DNA from: Sacculina carcini
Taxonomy: Eukaryota > Arthropoda > Thecostraca > Sacculinidae
Assembly: GCA_916048095.2 (NCBI GenBank)
Contig: OU696583.1
Span: forward strand, 4,019,750 to 4,083,749
Length of the DNA stretch: 64,000 bases
Reading direction: 5' to 3'
The stretch's first letter is position 1. Every line of letters begins with the position of its first letter. Shown here in pieces: positions 53,305 through 64,000 of this stretch. Under the pieces are notes generated by a model that saw only the letters and a program-made list of their open reading frames with translations, was not told the DNA's origin and made no database searches. The position numbers and the translations under genes are program-made.

Positions 53305-54062
53305 ACAAATATACTCGCACGTACATACAGGTCAGTGATACACTTCCGGATGCAGGACTATTTAACAAGGAACAAAACACGTTTTGCTAAAGACATACCG
53401 TAATAAGTTGTATGAAATTGTTTCTTTCAACTATACACATTCAAAATAGAAATTTCAGACTATAGTTTGTATGGCTACCTGTATCCATCATTTCTTATTG
53501 CAAGGGAGTTATTTTCTATGCCCTAATTCGGTGCTCGGCTTCGTGTATGTATGTCTGTATTCATGCATGCGTGTATGTGTGTATGCATATGTGTGTTTGC
53601 GTTTTGCACATTTTCTGCACCAGTTTCTTTGTTGACACATTTATCTTAGAAAACACTGCGGCATTCGTGAGGCTCATTGTCAAAGCTCAGAAGCACGTAT
53701 ACAACGAGCAAATGAGACTACACTATCCATGTCTCTGTCGTTCTATTTGCTTGTTTGTCAATTGGGAAATTAAAAAGGATTATGTGTGCCTTTGGCCTTC
53801 TGGCAATGCAAACGTTTTCTGATGATTTTTTTGCAGCCTAATATCAGTATGTGGGTTGGCCTTGAGCAAAGTTTCACTGGATGCCGTGCTTGTACGTGCT
53901 TGTACGTGTTCGTACGTGTTTGTACGTGTTCGTACGTGTCACCGCTGAAACTCAGCATAGCACGCAAACTCTGCTGAAACTCTGTTTTTGCCTATCACCG
54001 ATTTACGCGAATGTTTGCCAATGCGTTATCGGATTTTGTTTTTATTCCCCACTTTACACACT
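53305..54062. other. no gene recognised; 10-bp minisatellite
   Basis: Five tandem 10-bp units of the type TTGTACGTGT at 53887-53939. A plus frame of 91 codons (53547-53822) has no known domain. Confidence 0.45.
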
Positions 54063-54160
54063 GAGAGAGAGAAAGAGAGAATGAGAGAGAGAGATAGAGA
54101 GTGGTGACCGACGTGGTCATAGCCCGCGGCGAGGGGACTCACTCACACACACACACATAC
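54063..54160. repeat. GA-rich tract followed by CA tract
   Basis: GAGAGAGA with A and T interruptions at 54063-54102, then a short CA run at 54141-54168. Confidence 0.8.
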
Positions 54161-54859
54161 ACACACACTGTATCTGCCTGCATCTGTTTCTCTCAGTGCG
54201 AGGGTCGGCCGGCAGTTTGGCCGGATATTGGGTATTATTGGCAATTGGAGCACGTGCACCGCGACCACACCACCATCACCACACGACCACACCACCTCCC
54301 TCCAGTAATTGACTCATGACTGCGCCAGTGTGTATGTGTGTGTATGTGTGTGTGTGCCGGGAAACTTTGCGTTTTAGTTTGGCTGTTATCTCATTCTGCT
54401 GTACCGTATTGGCGGAAATTTATAAGCACGTATAGGTGACTGGAATATATACACTACTTGTACGTATACATGCATAATTTAATTGAAATGAAATACATTG
54501 TATATTTTATCATGATCTAATCTGTGCCTAGAGCTGAACACTCATTATTACGCAATACTCATTGTCAAATACAAAGTGTTCACTACTGGGGCGCCATTTA
54601 GTCTGACAGGCAAGTGGGCCAATGACCATCAGAGCCCAGTACTCAGTGACTTACTGTCAGTACTCGTTACTCAAGATTCAGTGTTTAGTGCTGAGTACCC
54701 AGTACTCAAAAACTTACCGTATGCCACATTCACTGTGAATTGATTACAGTCACTATTCAAATTATGTATTCATTGTTACCGCTTCCAGTGAGGGGACAAC
54801 GTTTTCAGTTAGATTACTATAACGTTTCAATTAGATTACTGCGTACACATACACAAACA
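54161..54859. other. no gene recognised; degenerate AGTACTCA repeat
   Basis: At 54634-54712 there are about six imperfect copies of CAGTACTCA/CAGTACTCGTT. AT-rich elsewhere. Confidence 0.45.
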
Positions 54860-55511
54860 CACACATGCATGTGTATCCATGCATTATGCCCACACACACA
54901 CGCACACACACACACGTACACACTCACACGTACACACTCACCTACACACCAGCCATATATTTCAATATCAATCTTCGTCAGTGTGTCAGTTGGCCACCGC
55001 CATTATATGTGTGTGTATGTATGCGTGTGTGTGTGTGCGTGTGTGTATGTACGCGCGTGCGAGTTATTTAGCGTTCCGTTTCACGTGTTTTACATAAAGC
55101 GTAGTCTGGTCGCGCACGTGCGTGTGTGTGTCTGTGTATGTGCGTGTGTGCGTGTGTGTGCGTGTGTGTGCGTGTGTGTGTCTTTGTGTGTCAGCTCGAG
55201 TGTGTGGGTGCATACACGTTTGTTTGTATGCGCGTCTGAATAGGCGCACGTGCACCCGCAGCCAGGTGCACCCACACACACATACAGACACACACACACA
55301 CATACACACATACAGACATACACACAGTGACAGTGACAAAAGTGCATATTTCCATTTGATCTGTGTTTCATCTGCGACTGTGGTGTTCCGGCGCCGACAC
55401 ACATACACACACACATACACACACATACACATACACATACACACACACATACACTCACATACACATACACACACACACACATACACACACATACACATAC
55501 ACACACACACG
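54860..55511. repeat. dense CA, GT and 6-bp tracts
   Basis: CA tracts (54892-54945), then GT tracts (55009-55050), a 10-bp GTGTGTGCGT-type array (55117-55190), CA t (55273-55325) and ACACAT-type units (55400-55511). The GT arm and the following CA arms are complementary and could pair. Confidence 0.85.
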
Positions 55512-56272
55512 CTAACTGCCTATTGACGCCGATGGTATGAAAGATAGCACGCAGCAATCCGATGAACCAGCTCTGTATAAGCCGACTGTGCATTACGTTT
55601 TTCCTATTGAGTAAACAATTAATTTCAACAGCGATTGGTGATATATATTGGTATAACTTATTATACTAAACATACCGTAAAACCTCTCTCTGAGTGGTAT
55701 GTTGTTCTGTTTGCCACAATTTCCCTCGTAGTGCCGTTCAATTACAGATACCGTGCAATTTGAGGTGCCACTCTACTTTTCCACTAGGCGGTCAGAATTT
55801 TGAGAAGACATGGTAAAGCTTAAAGATAAAAAAACAGGTAACGAATGAGTATTTATTTAACAAAATACACAAAAAACAGAGTACACACAGGCTAGATAAA
55901 TTGAAAAATAGAGGCTAGGTAAATACATGAATACAGACTAGATAAATGGACTTGTGATACGCGCTTATATTTGTGCGACCATACATAAAGCGGTTCACAC
56001 TGTTGAAAAAACAAAGAAAAACAGTGTGGCACGGGTTTTAAGCATAACAAAAGTTAGCAATAGCATTTCAAGACAGCCCAATACAATCTCTCACCGTCGA
56101 ACTGAATTGGAGTGGACACTATATTATCGATACACGGTATCAACACGAAACAAACAAAATAACAACAAAATAATATCTACTTACCACTTCTGTGCTCCGG
56201 TAGCAAAGCATAATTAATAAGACAATCAATTTTTGATTATTCAGGGTACATGTAGATCATTAAGGTTCAAGC
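55512..56272. other. AT-rich, no gene recognised
   Basis: An 87-codon plus frame (55954-56217) has no known domain. GGCTAGATAAAT/GACTAGATAAAT/GGCTAGGTAAAT occurs three times at 55890-55947, a small tandem. Confidence 0.4.
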
Positions 56273-56280
56273 TTGTAGGT

Positions 56281-56599
56281 CAGGGGTTCTTAACCGGGGG
56301 TGCGAGCCTGGATCCTAGGAGGTGCGAGGATTGGTGTAATTTTTTTTAAAGGGAATTATGTTTAACCTATGCATTATATTTTTCCTGAATAACGTAGTTT
56401 TGCTTGATGCTTTTAAATCAGTTGTATGAATGAATATTGGATATAAAAGTTGTGTTATTTCGTCGTTTGTATTTTTATATTTTCGTTTACCTACCAAGGA
56501 CCCAGGGGATGCGAGAACTGACTGCGGGTATAATGGGGTGCGAGAGTTGACTGCTGATTTGAAAGGGGTGCGAGCACAGAGAAAGGTTAAGAACCACTG
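56281..56599. mobile_element. hAT-type MITE, 319 bp
   Basis: Ends CAGGGGTTCTTAACC at the left and, inverted, CAGTGGTTCTTAACC at the right (one mismatch in 15). Flanked by an 8-bp duplication with one mismatch: TTGTAGGT (56273-56280) and TTCTAGGT (56600-56607). An 8-bp duplication and CAG-GG-TTCT ends are hallmarks of the hAT superfamily. No transposase; GGTGCGAG occurs four times inside. Confidence 0.9.
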
Positions 56600-56607
56600 T
56601 TCTAGGT

Positions 56608-57640
56608 GCATTTGCACAGAACACATTCAGGGAAAAAACATGGATGCCAACAAAGCAGTGTATCAGGAAGCTTAAATTAATTGACAATTTCAATGTAGAT
56701 ATACCTCAATATTTCAAATAAATTATTTACAAATTGGGATTAAAATTTCAAGAAAACAAAATAATTTCAGGTTTTTAACAAAAATGAAATATTATCTTCA
56801 AAACACACGGGTATTTTGCTTCATTAAAACAAAATCGATACGCAGTAGTACATTTTATAATGTTGATTGCATACTATAAATCCAACTATTCTTAGCGCTC
56901 TTCTTGCTCCATCTTGTTAAATGATTTAATGATAGTAATAATAATAATAATAGTGTGTCAGGTACGTATTTTATTGGATTCACTGTCCACTTGTTCGCTT
57001 CACTAGCTTGTGCATTTAGGTGTTGTTCCCCGTGGAAGGCCCATCAGGTAGTAATTGGCTTTTGGTCCGTGCTTAAATATATGTGCAATATCAAACATGC
57101 GTTGTTGTTATTCTTCAATGTGATAATGTATTTCTACGTTTTGTCTTATTTCTGGCAGATGGACTGATCTCGGTGACAGGAGAGATGGACCCGGAGTTAA
57201 CATGAGTTTCACATCTTATTCACTGACATCACATCATAGAACGCGGTCTGACACAATGCTAGGTAAGAACACATTGATACATCACACATGCACTAGTTTT
57301 TTCACCTGTCACCGACAAGCCGCGTGAAAAGACAAAGCCAAACGACGAATAATAACAGGCTGGTATACAAATATCAGGAAGTAAATGTGAGAAACGAAAT
57401 ACGACGATTCTTGTGTCGCACGTGTGTTTGTGGATATATGTATGCATGTGCGGATGAAGATTGGTAAGCAACATTCGGCAGCATCTTTCCAGACGCGTTC
57501 TTTCTACTTATCTACTTTCTACTCTTCTCTCTACTCTTCGATTCGCTCGGAAAATTCACTCGTTCACTACATGTGCACTTATGCCCTTCTTTTTTGTCAC
57601 TCTCTCTTTCCTCAATGCCTGCGACGCCAACACTTCAACG
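56608..57640. other. no gene recognised
   Basis: AT-rich unique DNA (56690-56990) with ATAATAATAATA at 56937-56952, then mixed sequence. A splice-acceptor-like pyrimidine stretch before CAG|ATGGAC at 57145-57165 leads at once to a stop, so it is not supported as an exon. Confidence 0.45.
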
Positions 57641-57840
57641 GCACACACACACACACGCACACACACACACACTAGCACACAGACACGCACACACACACGC
57701 ACACACGCACACGCAAACACACACACACTAGCACACAGACACGCACACACGCACACGCACACACACACACTAGCACACAGACACGCACACACACACGCAC
57801 ACACGCACACGCAAACACACACACACTAGCACACAGACAC
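57641..57840. repeat. CA-rich higher-order minisatellite
   Basis: The tag ACTAGCACACAGACACGC recurs at 57671, 57727, 57769 and 57823 (spacings 56, 42 and 54 bases) with CA/CG-rich filler between; alternate units are alike, so the real repeat may be a 96-98 bp dimer. Confidence 0.8.
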
Positions 57841-58020
57841 GCCACTTACACGCCGCTGTTGAAGCCGCTGAAGAGTGCAGCACACCGTTGCCGAAGATAT
57901 TTTCTGCTCGATATATAACGCCATTGACCGATGTGATCCGCTTTTTGACCACAGCTGTGAGCGCGTCTAACTGCGAGCTGAGCTTGTGTAGCAACGACCA
58001 CCAGCCTCTTCTCTCCTCTA

Positions 58021-58136
<116 letters not shown>

Positions 58137-58184
58137 ATGCTCGCATTATTTCCCTTGACTGTGTACGATAAGTTACGCTCTCTC

Positions 58185-60750
<2,566 letters not shown>

Positions 60751-60751
60751 G

Positions 60752-60804
60752 TGGTCCAGAGGAAACGCGTCTGATTTGCAACTAAAATGTCAGCGTTTCG
60801 AATC
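60752..60804 (+). repeat. tRNA-derived SINE-like fragment (A and B boxes)
   Basis: TGGTCCAGAGG (60752-60762) resembles a Pol III A box and GTTTCGAATCA (60794-60804) a B box, about 42 bases apart, with TGATTTGCAACTAAAATGTC between them, similar to the anticodon part of tRNA-derived SINE heads. The acceptor arms do not pair, so it is not a working tRNA. No poly(A) or direct repeats were found. Confidence 0.35.
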
Positions 60805-60999
60805 ATCTCATTTCCGTGAATTCAAACTGATGCTTGCTGAATAGTTCTGGCTGGGCAGTTGTCGGTTCGCCTTACTGGCTTTCTCAAGAGAACATGCTTG
60901 TGTAGCTGCATGTTGACCTGGTGAAAACATTTGCTCTAGAAACGAGCGCGAAAAAGTACAACCAATATTAGTCTCCGTATATTTGACCTATCAAGTGTA

Positions 61000-61420
61000 T
61001 ATGCTCGGCCCGTGCAGTGGTACAGTTGTATTCCTCAGGAGTGTGGTCACGTCTCCCTGAGTCAATTTACTGCCGGCTTTCAAGTGGATTGCGAAAGCCG
61101 TTGTCATAATTGGCAGACGCGCTCGGCGGTCGTGCGCAACGTAAATTGCAACAGCCTCGCTGGTAATGCCAACTCGTGCAAAAAGCCCAACTTGGCAACA
61201 CTGGGGCGCGCACGCTGGCAATTCCCCGGTCAATTAGAAGACGCCCGACGCCACTCGCCATCTCGCTCAATCCAATTGTAAAAGCGTCCATTTTGCAGCG
61301 ACGCCGTGCATCTCAGCGATGGCTATTGGATGCTGCACTGTGCACGACTGTACTGCTGTTAATGCCTGTGCTCTGTGTGTGTATGTGTGGGAGGAGATAC
61401 AGGCGCAGGCTGATGTAAAA
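61000..61420. other. CG-rich unique patch, no gene recognised
   Basis: More CpG than the surrounding DNA (GACGCGCTCGGCGGTCGTGC, CGCACGCTGG, ACGCCCGACGCC). Frames on both strands are open for 74-89 codons here, but none has a known domain. A CpG-island-like promoter or an exon is possible. Confidence 0.3.
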
Positions 61421-61518
61421 TATGTTCTTTAGATCATAGGTTATCAAACTTTTTTCAACCAAGGACCACTTTTATTACAGAAAATATGCTGAAGACCCCC
61501 TCACGTGTGTTCCAATAG

Positions 61519-61519
<1 letters not shown>

Positions 61520-61595
<76 letters not shown>
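61520..61595. repeat. (TA)n microsatellite
   Basis: About 76 bases of pure AT inside the 3' part of the hAT element. Confidence 0.95.
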
Positions 61596-61597
<2 letters not shown>

Positions 61598-61860
61598 TAA
61601 GTGTACTATATACATATATAGTACGCACTGTTTCATAATAACAACAGTCATGGACAGCTGTAAATAAATACCTTAACTGAGAAGTAAGTGTAACTTCATC
61701 TTTAATTGGCTATTCTGATAATTTCAAAACATGAGACAACAATTAAAATAATGTTCAATCCAAAGATAAGTGTTCAAAAGCATTCATAAAATTCCCTTGA
61801 ATAATATTTCCAGAAATTCCCTCTCCCACTTTCTGATCTATATCAGATGTCTTTTGTCCA

Positions 61861-63954
61861 TTATTTATGTGAAGGATGAGCCTGCCTGCCAGTGCACAAA
61901 TTCTCTATGCTGGGATGGATGGATGAGAGGCATACACTTAGGTCACCTTCCACATGCATCCAAGCCATGTACTTGGTTTTCATGGTTGTCAGAGCTGAGA
62001 AAGATGCCTCGCAGAGATAAGTAGTGGAAATGGTTAGATAAGTAAGTATAAGCTATAAGATATAATAAGATATGAAGTATAAGATAAGTAAGAGATAAGT
62101 AGCAAAACCTTCAAAGCTGCAGCAAAAAGTTCAGGATATTCCTCTTAAATAGAAGCCCAAAGGTGTATATGTGCACTTTGACGGAATCCGATCCTCTAGC
62201 TCCTATCGCATGACAACTCCAAAAGTTGTTCCTCTGCCTTTGCACTGAGGCCACGTGCTGATGAACTGGCAACAAAAGGATCCCGAACACAATCCCAGTC
62301 ATCGGTGTCGAGATCAGTGAAGTACTATTTGAAATGTTAATTCAGTGCGGTAAGATGACCGTAGATCTGATTTCTTACGAACTCGACTCATGGTTTGTTT
62401 TTTCCAAAAACTCTGTGAGTTGTGGCAACATGTCTGTGATCCCATTCAAGACGCACATTGTCCAGATCTCAGTTTTTCCCCTAAAGGCGTTGATTTTATC
62501 GCTGATCTCCAGGACAGAGGCATAGCCACTTTGCATGTATAAATTGAGATCGTTCAATATATTGAACACGGCGGCAAGATAGGCAAGCTGGGCTACCCAC
62601 TTTGGGTCAGAAAAAAGCATCGCAGTGGTGGGCTTGGCATATTTCAGAAACTTACACAGCTCGGTACGCAGTTCAAACACCCGCTGTAAAACTTGCCCAC
62701 GGGAGAGCTATCGTACCTCAGAATGGAACAGTAGTGTGTTATGTCCTGCACCCATTTCAGTGGCGACGCCAGGATTTTTCCGATAGGGAGGCTGAAGGGG
62801 GGGCTAAGGAAAAAGTTGAGGGACTTGGCGAAGCACGAAGAGCTACACTCGAACGCTGACTACATAATCAAATAATAAGGGTCTGGGACATACTGAGTCC
62901 TCGAAGTTGAACCAAAATTACAGGACTTCATTTACAGTGGTAAAAAATTGTAATGTCCATGATTATGATTTTTGGGGGGTCTTGGCGTATTTTTTGGGGC
63001 GCTCCCCCCCTAAGCCTCCCCTTGGCGCCGCCACTGACCCATTTCATTGTAGAGCTGAGAAAACAGCCGAGACTGTAGTGGCCTTGACTTCACATAGCTA
63101 ACCACATTATGCACAACAGTGCTAAGAACAGAGTGCAAGTCAAGTGTCATGTCTTTCGTGGCAAGAGTCTCCCGATGCAGCATACAGCATACAGCATACA
63201 TACATTATATCCTTGCAAACACTCCACTCCCGCGGCCAGTCATCCCAGCTACGCCATCGGTGCAGACAGCAAAGCAGCTCTCCCAATTCAGCTTTGTTTC
63301 TGTAATGAAATTATCAAGTATATTGAATATTTGCTCACCTGTTGTTTGTCCAGGCAGCATTTTACAAAACAAAAGATCTTCAACAAAGTGTTCATCCCAC
63401 GGATAACGAACGAACACAATGAGCTGGACGCAATTCAACACCTCAGTTGACTCGTCGAGTTGAATTGAGAAAGGGCACGTTCGCAATCTTGTCACAAGTT
63501 GCGATTTTTTTGTCACAGGACATACCTTCAATCCTTCTTTTCACTGTATCCATTGAAAGCGGTATACATACGACAGTATTTGCGTCCTCTCTTCCGATCA
63601 TCACCTCACAAATGTCTACTGCTGCGGGCAGCACCAGTTCGTCCCCAATTGTGTGGGGCTTCTTGCTTCTGACTATCCTCTGCGCTGTCATGTAGGAGGC
63701 TCGCTGTGCCTTTTAAGGAATGGTGGTAAATCCTGTCATCGTAGTTTGCTGTTGGTGGTACACCTCTCTCTTCCTTTTAAAATGACTTGCTTTCCTGAGC
63801 ACAATCCGGATGTTTGGTATCAAGGTGTCTCCTCAGTTTAGAACGTTTCATAGCATCGTTAGAAAGCACCTAAAGACAGATTACCCACTTTGGTTTCCGT
63901 CCTCGTTTTCGATGAAGCCGAATTCAATGTAGCTATCGTAATATTTCCTGACAT
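61861..63954 (-). pseudogene. hAT transposase, ZBED5-like, broken
   Basis: The start chosen is an ATG at 63954; RKYYDSYIEFGFIENED follows after a shift. The BED finger is readable near 63890-63800 (KWVICL, then VLSNDAMKRSKLRRHLDTKH) with a TAG where a residue should be. Then ASYMTAQRIVRSKKPHTIGD, VVCIPLSMDTVKRRIEGMS, LRTCPFSIQLDEST, VCTDGVAGMTGRGSG (catalytic Asp region) and, beyond the MITE, LLFHSEVRWLSRGQVL (RW motif). FELRTELCKF, DWDCVRDPF, EYPELFAAALK and a hAT dimerisation part (CEASFSALTTMKTK pattern, frames mixed) end at TAA 61861. A tandem ATAAGTA-type insertion lies at 62036-62100. Cut-and-paste transposase in the family; many stops here exclude a domesticated gene. Confidence 0.8.
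62758..63036. mobile_element. hAT-type MITE inside the hAT transposase gene
   Basis: 279 bp with ends CAGTGGCGACGCCAGGA and, inverted, CAGTGGCGGCGCCAAGG, flanked by a perfect 8-bp duplication ACCCATTT (62750-62757, 63037-63044). Removing it with one copy rejoins LYNEMG with the next transposase segment. No coding content; GGGGGGGCTAAGG and its inverse lie near the ends. Confidence 0.95.
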
Positions 63955-64000
63955 TTCCTGATGACCTTGATGGCTCGCCCAGTTCACTCGTAACGCTGGA

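Larger units (their letters stand above)
61435..64000 (-). mobile_element. decayed hAT transposon (ZBED5-like), runs off the right edge
   Basis: The left end CATAGGTTATCAAACTTTT resembles a hAT terminal repeat (CAGTGGTTCTCAAAC type) and is followed by CAACCAAGGACCACTTTTAT, usual for these ends. The minus-strand transposase covers 63954-61861. The right terminal repeat would lie outside the window. Contains a (TA)n run and a nested MITE. Confidence 0.7.

Noticed and set aside
57145-57180. Candidate exon after a pyrimidine-rich acceptor
   Set aside because: The first codons after the CAG include a stop in the ATG frame, with no conserved protein nearby.
61861-63954. A domesticated ZBED5 host gene
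   Set aside because: Several stops and frameshifts, a MITE insertion and a hAT-like terminal repeat indicate a dead transposon.

Overview
The window looks like invertebrate metazoan DNA. It carries APE-type LINEs (PHD/CCHC ORF1s, and one I-like LINE with RNase H), Ty3/Gypsy and BEL/Pao LTR retrotransposons, a ZBED5-like hAT transposon, hAT-type MITEs, and very dense (CA/GT)n and (TA)n microsatellites. I recognise no conserved host gene, rRNA or intact tRNA, so the taxon cannot be fixed from this sequence. All identifications come from reading motifs and repeat pairs by eye.

Bases 1-45,000 are a nest of retroelements, almost all reading on the minus strand. From the left: (i) a broken gag-like gene cut by the window edge; (ii) LINE-A (about 1440-8496) split by Gypsy-1 (1617-6338, two 204-bp LTRs, tRNA-Ser-type primer site); (iii) an old Gypsy-3 (8970-23655) split by LINE-B (about 9441-21020), which is itself split by Gypsy-2 (10214-14362), a gag-only LTR element (14697-16627) and a 311-bp solo LTR (16756-17066, AGGT duplication); (iv) a foldback-like inverted repeat (24032-24500) between two plus-strand LINE tails; (v) Gypsy-4 (25111-43157, CCTG duplication), whose 5' LTR holds an 850-bp solo LTR (29959-30808) and the I-like LINE-C (30867-43091), which in turn holds a young BEL/Pao element (33271-40109, TTAG duplication, LTRs about 99% identical, 1553-codon open pol); (vi) a truncated LINE-D (43810-45066).

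Bases 45,800-61,400 hold little coding signal. They contain many short CA/GT, TA and GA tracts, an inverted pair of 197-bp LTRs with primer sites (47395-48758), a promoter-like patch with two TGACGTCA sites (48931-49033), a hAT-type MITE (56281-56599), a CA-rich higher-order minisatellite (57641-57840) and an almost pure (CA)n array of 1140 bp (58188-59327). The right end (61435-64000) is a decayed hAT element with a BED finger and ZBED5-like transposase, interrupted by a 279-bp MITE with a perfect 8-bp duplication.

The genes do not form a host pathway. Each set (gag, protease, RT, RNase H, integrase; or ORF1 plus endonuclease/RT) belongs to one mobile element's copying cycle, and most are broken by frameshifts, stops or later insertions. 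The feature most worth testing as a system is the shared orientation and deep nesting of the first 45 kb, which resembles a transposon trap such as a unistrand piRNA cluster. That reading is inference only.
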